DNA of 64,000 nucleotides from Conchocele bisecta (taxonomy: Eukaryota; Mollusca; Bivalvia; Lucinida; Thyasiridae). Position 1 is the stretch's first letter. Each line of letters begins with the position of its first letter. Shown one piece after another: positions 11,265-21,884 of this stretch. The DNA lies in the NCBI GenBank assembly GCA_029237695.1, contig CM055275.1:8940899-9004898 (forward strand). Reading direction: 5' to 3'. The notes beneath the pieces are model-generated. The model was not told the origin of the DNA, did not search any database, and worked only from the letters and a program-made list of their open reading frames with translations. The position numbers were made by a program, and so were the translations under genes.

Positions 11265-12876
11265 TCACTTCCGCTGCTGCGTCTCGCTGGAAGTGGACGC
11301 TTCCCCGATTCTTGTGTACAGCTGCTGGACCGGTGCGAGCGGGCGTCGAGCTTGTCTCCTCCGTACCAACACACAGGTGGCCGTGATTCCAATAGCGGAA
11401 CTCGTGCCGACTATCACGGGTACGTAGATGTATTTCGTAGTGGAAAGGCTGGCCCGGATTGAACAAACAATTGATCATGGTCTGATCATGAGCACTCGCT
11501 CCAAAAAATGGGTGATTATATTCGTAGAACTGTTTTAATACAATACACAAGCACAACATCAACGGCGCAAATAATTAACACAGACGCGCAATTATGATTA
11601 CATTGACGACTCTTGTACACAGATTTAGTGCGGTAACTAACTGGCGACAATATACGCCATATTGGCCGTTTCAACAATTCATAACACTCTGCTTTTTCTA
11701 CCAGCATAGAGACCGATCGGCCCGTTCGCCATTTACAGAACATTGTCTGTGCGTACCAACACGTCTATAAACTTACATACAACTCGAGTGGTCGTTGTGG
11801 AATGTGCGGTCGTCGTTGTTGAAGTTGTGGAACTGGAGTCGGAGCTCGTGGAACTGGAAGTTGCGTTGTCCTGGTCGTTATCCGTACCGTCGATACGGAC
11901 AGGGAATAAGGGCCACCGCCCAAATTCGTCGCCTCCGTTGTCGTCACGGTTGTGTAGATCTGGAAATAACGATGATTTTAATCAAACGAACGAACAAATA
12001 AATGAACGAAAACATGAAACATATCTAGAATCTATTGTCTTTCAGTGACGCATAATTCTCGTAAAAAAATGGATGTTATTTTCCTTAGTTAATCACAATT
12101 TTGACGTGACACCCCATGGAGCAAGGAATCAATTCACAACTGGCCATAAACCTCAGATATACGATAATGGCAAAGGTTCACATAAGCTTGCTATTTTTGG
12201 AACTACATGTTGTATTATTAATACGCGTGCTATGTTTCTACTGCAAAACATGCACATTCGAGACGATTCTAAAGAATACAAAACTTGCATGTTTTGGAAA
12301 GAATAGTCACGATACGCCGCTTACCCGATGCTCTGTAAGTGTAACGGGTTTTAAAACAACTATTATCTACTTAACGCCGTGTTATAACGCAGTTTAAACA
12401 TAGTGTGTATACTATTTGCAGCTAGTTCGTTATTGTTCTACTATATGTATGTACATGTATACGTATTTTTTAAATAATATCTAGAAATTGATAGAAATAA
12501 AAACTCGTCTCAAAATATGGCTTCTGAATTGTGCGTTTATTAATCTTACCCCGCACTCTTTCTTCTGGAGAAATACTTTGGCTCCAGGAAAGTTAAAGTC
12601 ATCGCACGTCGCGCTGCTTCTCTCAATCTTGAGGGTTGAAAGGGCGGGCAGGTGGGCGGACGTGCAGTTTAATCCCTGCAGGACCCCGTCTCCTGTCTGT
12701 TCTAGTCGTCTGACCGACGCGTACTTTCCATCACAGACGATGTATGCCGACGTCTTGATCTCGCATACGATCCGATCAAGGTCCTTGCGACACTCGAACA
12801 GCCTGATCGCCGCGGTCTTCGCCGACAACAAACATATCCAGATAATTGTTATCGTAATTCCATTTATATACATCAA
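11265..12876 (-). pseudogene. Type I membrane glycoprotein gene, copy 1 (three exons, damaged)
   Basis: Exon 1 (12,550-12,876) encodes a hydrophobic signal peptide (ITIIWICLLSAKTAA) and an ectodomain of about 85 residues with six cysteines and one N-C-T glycosylation sequon; its donor is GTAAGA. Exon 2 (11,777-11,959, acceptor CAG, donor GTAAGT) encodes a Ser/Thr-rich, mucin-like stalk. Exon 3 (11,265-11,458) encodes one membrane segment (YIYVPVIVGTSSAIGI) and a basic tail of about 40 residues ending at 11,265. The same exon layout is found at 28,158-30,198. Damage: a 1 bp loss in exon 2 relative to the paralogue, and the exon 3 acceptor reads AA where the paralogue has AG. The family is not recognised. 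Role in the element (envelope-like, receptor decoy or other) is unknown. Confidence 0.6.
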
Positions 12877-13090
12877 ATGGTCTCATGTTGTAAACTGTGA
12901 ATGAGTGGTTCCGAAAGTCTTCCCGTAGCATGGCAGTCCAAAACGCATCATCTTCAATGATGCGTTTTGCACGCTCGTCAGCGCGTGCGAGATTTTTGGC
13001 ATCACTCGCCGACATGTACAATTTTATTAACATAACCAGCAACTCCTCTGGTAGCACAGCTAACCGACTGCAGTTATTAAACGTGTCCAT
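12776..13090 (-). CDS. Small F-box-like protein, copy 1
   Basis: Encodes about 104 residues. Residues 10-55 (LPEELLVMLIKLY ... ARADERAKRIIEDDAFW) follow the F-box pattern: the LPxEL start, a middle helix, and a late hydrophobic/Trp position. F-box domains bind Skp1 and bring targets to SCF ubiquitin ligases; small viral F-box proteins are known to redirect this machinery. No substrate-binding repeat follows, so the target is unknown. The end of the frame overlaps the glycoprotein start (12,876) by about 100 bp, so the last residues may not be genuine. The copy-2 homologue is at 32,732-32,982. Confidence 0.55.
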   Translation of the reverse strand: MDTFNNCSRLAVLPEELLVMLIKLYMSASDAKNLARADERAKRIIEDDAFWTAMLREDFRNHSFTVYNMRPFDVYKWNYDNNYLDMFVVGEDRGDQAVRVSQGP

Positions 13091-13270
13091 TATTTAAATG
13101 AACATACAAACAGAAAATCAAATTAAAAAAAAAGCGATACACGTAATAGCACGTCAATAACACTAGCATGCAAATAATACAAATGACGCTAACACTAATA
13201 ATACTAACGACTGCCAGTAATACTACATGTAATAAACACATTTACACCAATTTACAGTCCCGGCAGTGTC

Positions 13271-13884
13271 ACCGCGAAACACTTCAACATTCTATATTTA
13301 GGTAGTAATCGTCCTCACCGTCGTTTAACAAATCTTACGGCGTCGCTTGACTGGCGTTCAAGACATCGTCGTTAGATCTGTTAAACAACACTCTTCGAGT
13401 GCGTGGCGGATGGTTGGCGTATCAAGGCGCGTTTACTGATACCGTTACGCCTCATTGGTGCCAAGGGTACAGTATCCTGGTTGATACCATCTTCCCAGAG
13501 AACAGGTGACGAGCCAGCCGGCGTCTTTATTGCTAAGCCGCTTTGGACGTGCCTCTTACGGTTGAGAGGCAGTTCGTCGGCAATCAAGGCAGCTGCTGCA
13601 CCGCCAGCCCCACCACCTCTTGGTCCGGAAGGACCTGCAGGATTCCCGGCGTTGTCACCGTTTCCCAGCGTTTCGTCCGATTGCTCAGCCAGCAGGACCG
13701 TGGCGTCCGCGATCGCATTGGCTAGACCACTCGCCAGAGTCCAGAGTTCGTCTAAGTTGAGCGTTACACTCTTGTTACGCTTTGTATCACTGAAGTGACC
13801 ATACATCCTTCCTTTGAACACATTAAATGTAAGTGTAGTTTTGTTCGAAAGTTCAAATTTGTGCGTCGGAAAATTCTGAGCCAT
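13271..13884 (-). pseudogene. PC4-like ssDNA-binding protein, copy 1 (C-terminus frameshifted)
   Basis: The open frame 13,381-13,884 gives 167 residues. Residues 8-55 (FELSNKTTLTFNVFKGRMYG ... KSVTLNLDELWTL) resemble the PC4/p15 fold, which binds single-stranded DNA. A Gly/Ala-rich linker follows, then a conserved basic segment (KTPAGSSPVLWEDG). The paralogue ends in an acidic, aromatic tail. Here a frameshift near 13,395 diverts the frame to an early stop, and the remnant of that tail continues in another frame to about 13,285 with an internal stop. No intron interrupts this copy, unlike copy 2. Confidence 0.6.
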
Positions 13885-14098
13885 TATTTATTTGTACGTG
13901 ATGTCGTTTGTGATAATCAAGAGTGGTGTATTTTCGGAACTTGTCGACTTATTATACGGATACACATCCACGATTCAATCTACAAGACCGCCCTCATAAT
14001 TAAAGGTAACGTTCTTCGTCCAATTACAACACGCCTCCGTACCATATGAAGAATTGCAACACCTTCCAGCAGACGCGTTAAGTCACAGCATGCGGCTA

Positions 14099-14640
14099 TT
14101 ATCGCGGGACATGCAAGTCATAGACAGCGTCTAGATACGACGCATTCGTGTCTGTCACGGCGTGGGAATCATTGAGCTGTTGAATTTTATGGTGGCCGAA
14201 ACTGAATGAATTTATGTGATCATGGAACCACAGCTTGTCATTATATGCGGGAACGAGAGTTCTATGAGAAGTGACAGTGTAAATGTTTGTCCCCTCCGTC
14301 ACAAGCCTATTCACGTCCCCGGTGATCACTCTGTCACTGACAATGCATTGCTTCAACCGTTCGTGTGTCAAGTTTCGTCTGGCAGCCGATGCTGACAGAG
14401 ATTTTGCTGCAACTTTGCAAGTTTTGTCCGTTAGAATACTGTACGATTTGGCACAGAGTCCGCAGAATTCGAAAAGCACCCGGTCTCTTAATTCTAGCTT
14501 TAGACGCCCGGACACACCTTTCCCGTGTTCTGAATACAGCGGATGTTACGGGCTGAGGATGCTGAAGTCGAATAGGTGCCCGCCCGTCTTTAAGTCTGCG
14601 TACAAATCCTCAGTACCGGTAATTCTGTAAAGCAGCGAAT
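14099..14640 (-). pseudogene. DNA polymerase B, C-terminal exon (Polinton/adintovirus type)
   Basis: The minus-strand exon starts after a good acceptor (TTTTTTATTTGTAG at 14,641-14,654). It encodes the region downstream of the catalytic Asp motif C, then the thumb-proximal part including YSEHGKGVSGRLK and NLTHERLKQCI, as in protein-primed family B polymerases of Polintons and related viruses. An in-frame TAA lies at 14,546-14,548 and no rescue is seen, so this copy is dead. The stop of the open frame is at 14,099. It is paired with the upstream exon at 15,165-15,362. Confidence 0.7.
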
Positions 14641-15164
14641 CTACAAATAAAAAACATGCACTGTGGTTGATACACGTAGAAGATATATACACGTAGGTAA
14701 TATGCGCGGTAACTGGGTGTTATACGAAAGAAACACGCGTTATCTCCATAGACACAGTATTATTAGACTACTACGTTGACAATCGCGTGGTTGTGTTAAT
14801 AGGTGCGATAACTTGGGCACCACTATATATTTATGGATTGGATGTACCAGTTTTCTCCATAGACATAGTAAACGCGGTAATTATTAGTGAAAATTGTCCA
14901 TCAAAAAAGGAGATAATCCATAACCCGGGGGGAGTGGGGGGGGGGGTGGGGTGAAATGAAAAAAAAACTTATTGCGCATATACAAGCCATAAGAAATATA
15001 TATATTAATGCTTATTAAGGTTTAAAAGTTCTATCGGTTACGTGAAACGGGCGGATGGACTGACGTACAGACTGATGGACGGACGCTCGTGACAAAACCA
15101 ATATACCCATTTTTTTCTCAAAGTGTGGGCTAATAATGGGTATTCCGTTGACAACTGCGCTTAC
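14641..15164 (-). other. Intron of the polymerase B remnant
   Basis: Bounded by a GTAAGC donor (15,159-15,164, minus strand) and a pyrimidine-rich acceptor ending at 14,641. It interrupts the codon run of the catalytic Asp motif after its first aspartate and the following Thr codon. It includes a G-run/A-run tract at 14,925-14,968. No other gene is seen in it. Confidence 0.6.
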
Positions 15165-15362
15165 CCGTATCGCTCATCAATAGCTGACATGTCTTTTCCC
15201 CGGTGGCGATCTTCGGCATGAAGTAGGAATAATGGTAGTCGTAAAGCGGTAAATTTGACAAGTCCAAAATGCACATCCCCGTTAGTACTGGCTTGTTCAG
15301 GACAACCGATTGGCGACGGAGGTTAACCGCTACCAGCTTTTCGTGAAACACCCGACAGGATT
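15165..15362 (-). pseudogene. DNA polymerase B, penultimate exon (palm)
   Basis: Encodes the palm segment with LRRQSVVLNKPVLTGMCILD followed by a Y-x-Y-H-Y-type region, the portion just before the catalytic Asp motif in family B polymerases. The exon ends in GTAAGC. The 5' side is cut by LINE L7 (LINE sequence from about 15,365), so the exonuclease and TPR1/TPR2 regions are absent. Frame and phase agree with the exon at 14,099-14,640. Confidence 0.65.
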
Positions 15363-16321
15363 CTAACGCACACAGCGTATATGCCGAAACAAATGAGCCT
15401 TCTCTCTACGACAGACGCACCAAATTATCTTTGCAATACGCCACTAATCTACATTCCAATCCATCTAATACAGCTTATAACACCGCTGTCTCCGAGGGAG
15501 ATCTTGAATCCAGACTCCCAGACAAATCTTCAATCCAGACTCCCAGAGAAATCTTCGATATTTTCTGCGGAATTGAGGGCGATTTTACTTGCTCTTGATT
15601 TCGCGAAAATATCTTAAGAGAAAGCAATTCATTTTATTTTCCGATTCATTATCTTCACTACAAGCTTTGTATAACATGAAGCTTGAACATTCACTTATCC
15701 GCCAAATCATGGAGCTACACCATATTTTACTTACGTCACTCTGACAAGGACATTATTTTTTGTTGGCTCCCCAGCCATACTGTTATCAAGGGCAATGCCA
15801 GGGCAGATAGTGCTGCCAAGGCTGCCCTGGAGCTACCGACCTCTCATTTTCCTGTTTGCTATCATGATTTTAAATCATCCATCAACTCGAGACACAATGC
15901 AGATCCAGTGGGATCTGCTCACAGATAATAAACTTCATGCTGTGAAACCGACTCTGTGCGAATGGTCTCATGGCTACAGACATGTACGCCGGGATGAAGT
16001 TGTCCTTAGTCGATTGCGCATTGGACATACACGACTAACGCATTCGTATATGCTCAAAGGTGAGCAGCGTCCATGGTGTATTCCATGCCACAGCTCATTT
16101 ACCGTGCAACACATCCTACTGGACTGTATCATTTCTATAATTTTATAATTCTATGCACGTCGTTCATTTATGTTTTTATCATATTAATATTTTTACCCTG
16201 ATCGTGTGTTTGACTACCACATCTAACATACTATTTTACTATTATTTTTTCTTCCATCTACATTGCTTGGCCCTAAATGATACTCTTTTGTGTTGATGGG
16301 CCGTTAAGCACCATTCCATTC
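15363..16321 (+). mobile_element. LINE fragment L7 (internally deleted)
   Basis: Starts in the linker between RT and RNase H, loses most of the segment leading into RNase H (junction near 15,488), and loses the end of the ORF (junction near 16,130). It ends in the 3' tail at 16,321, directly followed by L8. Confidence 0.8.
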
Positions 16322-16454
16322 CCTAATCATTTGATTACCTACCGCATGTAACATACTACTTTACTACATTTATTATTTTCTTCATCTAAATGGTTGGGCC
16401 TAGCCCTAAATGATACTCTTTTGTGTTGATGGGCCGTTAAGCACCATTCCATTT
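16322..16454 (+). mobile_element. LINE 3' fragment L8
   Basis: 3' UTR-only piece joined to the ATTCC tail of L7 with no other sequence between them. Confidence 0.75.
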
Positions 16455-16517
16455 TAACACGCATTATATACCGTTATTGGGCTACAAAAGTGCGATCGGG
16501 AGTGACACTGGTCATAA

Positions 16518-18090
16518 ATCCCACAAGCCCCATTTATCCGGTCATAGCCACATATATTAATCGGTTGCACCATTTTATTTCATGAAATTTCCAAACGCAT
16601 GCGTTATATTCATGTACATATTACCAAAAACTGTTATAAACAGGATAGATAATTTTGCATTTTCGCTAGACATGTACTAGTAAGTTATATACAATAAATT
16701 AGTAAAATACATGCTTTTTTTTATAATACTGGAAAATAACTAGTTACAACGCTAGTTATTTTTCCGTATTTAATACATGGTTAGCATTTTTTTTCACAAA
16801 TCCCAGATGTTTTCCCTAGAAGACTTGAATGTATAACTGGGTTTAAATAATGCGATACAAATCTACAATTAACCTAATCTGTTTCATCCAAATATATATA
16901 CAAATGTATAACTAAGATCCATTGCCTTTAATATCCCATCCGAAATACTTTGATAAAGTTTTGCTGTGAGGATTCGATAGTCGGCCGCCGTCATATGTGG
17001 CGTAGAGATACCCGCCATTTTTTGTGCATTATATCCCGGATGTCCGGGTCCGACACGGAAACAAACTGGACGGTGGCATACAGGCCGCTTCCCTCGCCGC
17101 CCATCCCCGCAATGTCGTACGGAGGGGATTGTAGCGCAACGTCTCGTGATGACCAATCTGCCGCCAGCAGGTTGTCGCCACATCTGGTCACACTCCAGTA
17201 TTCTACTGCGGTCTTGGTGACCCGCCCAGGGGTCAGGGTATCGGACACGGAAACAAATTGGACGGTGGTATACAGACCGCTACCCTCGCCGCCCATCCCC
17301 GCAATGTCGTACGGAGGGGATTGTTGTGCAACGTCTCGTGATGAACAATCTGCCGCCGGGAGGTTGTCGCCACATCTGGTCACTCTCCAGTATGCTACTG
17401 CGTTCTTGGTGACCCGCCCAGGGATCAGGGTATCGGACACGGACATAAACTGAACGGTGTCATTGCGTGGCATACAGGCCGCTACCATCGCCGCATATCC
17501 CCGCAATGTCGTAGGAAGGGAATTGTAGGGTAACGTGGGACACCAGTGTATCGTCAAACAGCTTTGTGGTCGAGTTATTAACATTCGACAGCAGATGACT
17601 GCAAAAAGGACGGGGACCGGGTAGCTGCTGCTGCAGCTGTCCCCGAGGGAGATCTTCAATCCAGACTCTCAGGTATATCTTCGATATTTTCTATGGAATG
17701 GAGGCCAATTTTATTCGCCCTTGATTTTGTTAAAATATCTGGGAGAAAGAAATTTCTTTTATTTTCCGATTCATCATCTTCACTACAAGCTTTATACAAC
17801 ATGAGCATTGACTTATCCACCAAATCATTGAGCTACACTATCTTTTAATTTCGTCCGGCAAAGACATTATTTTTTGTCACAGATAACAAACTTCATGGTG
17901 TGAAACCTACTTTGGGCGAATGGACTCCTGGCTACAGACATATTCGCCGGGATGAAGTTGTCCTTAGTCCATTGCGCATTGGACGACTAACGCATTCGTA
18001 TATGCTCAAAGGCGAGTCGCGTCCATGGTGTATTCCATGCCAATACGCATTGACCGTGCAACACATCCTACTAGACTGTATCGACTTTAC
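16518..18090. repeat. Segmental duplication, copy 2 (NHL piece + LINE L9)
   Basis: Counterpart of 3,232-5,043. Differences: the NHL terminal blade has lost about 50 bp near 16,962, and the 195 bp module is present about 2.5 times instead of 1.5. Confidence 0.8.
16930..17600 (-). pseudogene. NHL-gene piece with tandem 65-residue modules
   Basis: The minus-strand frame 16,991-17,659 is open through two full modules and part of a third. Each module is about 195 bp, so the frame is kept, and holds VTRCGDNL, a QQSPPYDIAGMGGEGSGLY stretch and TVQFVSVSD. The terminal NHL blade seen in copy 1 is frameshifted here by one extra T near 17,021 and shortened by a deletion. The modules may be blades of the same propeller or a separate repeat. 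No start codon or upstream domain is found. Confidence 0.5.
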
Positions 18091-18314
18091 CGATATTCGA
18101 CGCAAACATACCGTGCAACACATCCTACTGGACTGTATCGATTTTGCCGATATTCGAGGCAAACACTTCAATGTTACTTCACCTGCGGAGCTATTCCAGG
18201 TGGAGAACATTGAAGGTTTGCTTCGCTTTCTCCATGAAACCAACTTGTATCGGAAAATTTAATTTTATCATTGTATACATGTCTCTCGTTTCAATAATTT
18301 TATAATTCTATACA
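17600..18314 (+). mobile_element. LINE fragment L9
   Basis: Starts in RNase H at the same point as L3, carries a deleted RNase H, a zinc-like region duplicated at 18,060-18,120, and part of the 3' UTR. It is truncated before the family 3' end and joined to L10. Confidence 0.75.
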
Positions 18315-18315
18315 C

Positions 18316-19532
18316 ACCACATAGTCTTGTGAATATTAACATTAATCTTCAGGCTGTGGTCGTTAGTGTTAGGATGCACAAGCCTATTACATTATGTTCC
18401 ATCTACATTCCACCATCTGCAGTCCTGTTAAAATCAGAACTAGATGATCTTGTTTCTCAGCTCCCTTCACCTGTCATTCATTCCCCTTGGCGATTTTAAT
18501 GGACATAACATGCTTTGGGGTTGTAAAGACACAAACAAAAAGGAGGAACTTATTGAAAATTTACATCCCGCAACCGGTTGATATTCCTCTCTGGATTTAA
18601 CTCTGTGCCATCCTTCTCTGTATTTAGTCTTTACGTGGAAAGTTGGTGACGATCTATGTGGGAGTGACCACTTTCCTGTCTTTTTACAGAGTAATGGACC
18701 ACCATCCACTGACAGGAGGTGGAAATTACATAAAGCCGATTGGGACACATTTCGTAATATGTGCAGAAATCCCATCCCAGTTGTTCGGGAGCAGAAATTT
18801 CTTGATCTTATCTTTGATCCTAAACTCACTTTTATACCTCATTTACGATACTTGAAAGCTAAATGCCAGAAAGCACTCAACTTAATGCGAGTGGTAGCAA
18901 ATCATGACTGGGTGCAGACCGAAAGGTGCTGCACAGCCTTTACATCGCACATGTTCGCTCAAAACTAGACTACGGATGCACTGTATATGGATCTGCCAGT
19001 AAATCCGATCTTCGGACGCTCGATCCAATAAATCACCAAGGCTTACGACTCTGCATGGGTGCATTCCGTACGTCTAACGCACAGAGCTTATATGCCGAAG
19101 CAAATGAGCCTTCTCTCTACGACAGACGCACCAAATTATCTTTGCAATACGCCACTAAACTACATTCCAATCCATCTAATTTACCGTGCAACACATCCTA
19201 CTGGACTGTATCGATTTTGCCGATATTCGAGGCAAACACTTCAATGTTACTTCACTTGCGGAGCTATTCCAGGTGGAGAACATTGAAGGTTTGCTTCACT
19301 TTCTACATGAAACTAACTTGTATCGGAAAATTTAATTTTATCATTGTATACATGTCTCTCATTTCTCTAATTTTATAATTCTATACACGTTTATCTTTTA
19401 TATTGTTCATCATATTAATATTTTTACCTTAATCACATCTAGCATACTATTTTACTATTATTTTTATTCTTCATTTACATTGCTAAATGATACTCTTTTG
19501 TGTTGATGGGCCGTTAAGCACCATTCCATTCC
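18316..19532 (+). mobile_element. LINE fragment L10 (endonuclease to tail, deleted)
   Basis: Begins in the EEP endonuclease region (CTTCAGGCTGTGG), then jumps past most of RT (junction near 18,765) to the linker (GTTCGGGAGCAGAAATTTCT), then jumps again near 19,180 to the zinc-like region, 3' UTR and tail. These are two internal deletions within one copy or a mosaic of copies. Confidence 0.75.
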
Positions 19533-20770
19533 AATCCATCTAATCCAGCTTATAACACTGTCTTTCATCGAACTACAGATGCTGTATTCGATTAGAAACC
19601 AAGCTTCAAGCCATCGATCGGCAAGAGAATTGATCCTTTGATACACGATGTTGGCTTGGATCTGGATCACATAGCCAAATACGCTGTTCCAGATACTCCA
19701 CCGTGGCAGTTGGAGCAGCCCAAGGTGATCTTCGATCTTAGTCAGCACACGAAAGCAACAACTGATCCATCCATTTTTAAATCACTTTTTCTTGAGGTTA
19801 AATACAGATACAATACATACACTCCGCTTTTTACTGATGGCTCAAAGGTCGGGGACCGGGTATCATCTGCTGCCGCTGTCCCCGAGGGAGATCTTAAATC
19901 CAGACTCCCAGACAAATCTTCGATATTCTCTGCGGAATTGAGAGCGATTTTACTTGCTCTTGATTTCGCGAAAATATCTTGGAGAAAGCAATTCATTTTA
20001 TTTTCCGATTCATTATCTTCACTACAAGCTTTGTACAACATGAAGCTTGGACATCCACTTATCCGCCAAATCATGGAGCTACACCATATTTTACTTTCGT
20101 CTGGCAAGGACATTATTTTTTGTTGGCTACCCAGTTATACTGGTATCAAGGGCAATGACAGGCAAGATAGTGCTGCCAAGGCCGTCCTGTTTGCTATCAT
20201 GATTTTAAATCATCCATTAACTCATTCATCTCCGATACAATGCAGATGCAGTGGGCTGTGAAACCGACTCTGGGCGAATGGACTCCTGGCGACAGACATG
20301 TACGCCGGGATGAAGTTGTCCTTAGTCGATTGCGCATTGGACATACACGACTAGCGCATTCGTATATGCTCAAGGGTGAGCCGCGGCGTCCATGGTGTAT
20401 CGCATTTACCGTGCAATACATCCTACTGGACTGTATCGACTTTGCCGATATTCGAGGCAAACACTTCAGTGTTACTTCACTTGCGGAGCTATTCCAGGTG
20501 GAGAACATTGAAGGTTTGCTTCACTTTCTCCATGAAACGAACTTGTATCGGAAAATGTAATTTTATCATTGTATACATGTTACTCATTACTATACTTTTA
20601 TAATTCTATACACGTTGTTCATTTATATTGTTTATCATATTAATATTTTTACCTTATCATCTGATTGATTACCACATGTAACATACTATTTTACTATTAT
20701 TTTTATTCTTCATCTACATTGCTTGGCCCTAAATGATACTCTTTTGTGTTGATGGGCCGTTAAGCACCAT
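19533..20770 (+). mobile_element. LINE fragment L11
   Basis: Follows L10's tail directly. The open frame 19,638-20,261 covers RNase H (FTDGSKVGDRVSSAAAV, SAELRAILLALDF, FSDSLSSLQAL). A deletion at about 20,188 removes the end of the domain; the zinc-like region and 3' end follow. The tail ends at TTAAGCACCATGG without ATTCC repeats. Confidence 0.82.
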
Positions 20771-21331
20771 GGCATTTGGTGGCCGGCCATCTTTGATTCC
20801 ATATTTTCGATGTTGAGGAAACATTTTAGAGGGTTATACCTGCTAAATTTCAGTGTATGGTTTGAATGAAGACTTATACATGGTCAAACAAAAAATATCA
20901 CGCCGATCACATAAAACGCCAGGTAATATATGAAAAACTTTTGACGTAAAATAGAATGTAAAGTCGGACGCCGGACGAAGTTGTAACTATTGTATATAGC
21001 AAATTTGAGAATCCTTGGCCCAAGCATTCTTGAGTTAATCCTCAGTAACGAAAAGTTTGGACGCCGCAACCGCCTGACAAAAAAAAGTGATCGCCATACG
21101 GCCATAAGGTCTACACACAAATTGTCTGAAATTTTAATATTTTCCAAACGTTTCTAAAAAAGTTACGGATGGGGTGTAAAACAATAGGGTCGGTTTTTCT
21201 AGGTCTAAGGGCAAATACCTGAAGTAAATATGGTGTGTGAATCTGCACTACAATCAAGGTTTCCCTCATTTAGGTCCTGCTATTTTTTATCCTGAGCATC
21301 TGGAACATTCCTTGCTACATTCTGGTAATCA
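20771..21331. other. No gene seen
   Basis: AT-rich sequence without a recognisable domain or repeat. Confidence 0.4.
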
Positions 21332-21884
21332 CTAATGCATCAGCTTTTCAACATCAGGGAAATTCAACAGACAAGCTACAACATTTCCATCTATCGCGCC
21401 GGTTTTGTTACATGCATGAGAGTCAAACACTGAAAATGTTTGGTCACTGTGAGAGAAGACTGTTCTGCATTTATCATTCATTCTCAAAATAATTGTTTTG
21501 TATTTACAGTCTGATATCACCGACAAAATTAGAGGTCCAATATTTGAACCCAAACCGCAACAAATGTTGTTTAAAACAGCAACTTTAGCACATACAGCTG
21601 CACCTGCTAGTTCAAAATTCACTTCCTCTGGAAGCTCATCAATGTCAAGCCTGGGATCTCTTCTTTCGTTTGACCATCCCTTACCATTCAAGATGTGCAT
21701 ATGAATTAGGTCTCCTCTTGTATAAGCTCATTGAGATCTGTTCGTGTCCAGTTCTTTGGAGATTGACACTCAGCAGCCACAGCAGCTATAAGGCAGATTG
21801 TACTGCACTGTGCACCAGCTGCCTGGTGCCTAAATACACTGGAGGATGCCTGGTGGTAATCTGCTTGAATGCAACGTTCAGTCT
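21332..21884 (-). pseudogene. Cysteine-peptidase-like exon (deubiquitinase-like), frameshifted
   Basis: The minus-strand exon follows a strong acceptor (CTGTATTTTCAG, exon from 21,884). The first part has a GAQCSTICLIAAVA stretch, like the nucleophile-Cys helix of papain-fold peptidases. The second part, in a shifted frame (21,332-21,700), ends with FSVFDSHACNKTG, a D-S-H motif placed like the catalytic His of viral-type deubiquitinases and similar transposon-borne peptidases. The frame breaks near 21,705. It stops at LMH (21,332). The assignment rests on two motifs only; it may be a host gene exon or part of an unrecognised transposon. Confidence 0.35.

Larger units (their letters stand above)
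11265..15362 (-). mobile_element. Polinton-like gene cassette, copy 1 (partial)
   Basis: Four minus-strand genes in the order polymerase B, PC4-like, F-box, membrane glycoprotein. The last three recur in the same order at 28,158-34,106 inside an element with Polinton-type termini, so this is a second, partial member of that family. The polymerase end is cut by LINE L7 at about 15,362, and LINE L6 sits beyond the other end. No terminal repeats or integrase are seen for this copy. All four genes carry damage (see each entry). Confidence 0.75.

Noticed and set aside
13403..13798. 131-residue plus-strand Ala/Pro-rich frame
   Set aside because: Antisense shadow of the PC4-like gene; GC-rich linker keeps the opposite frame open.
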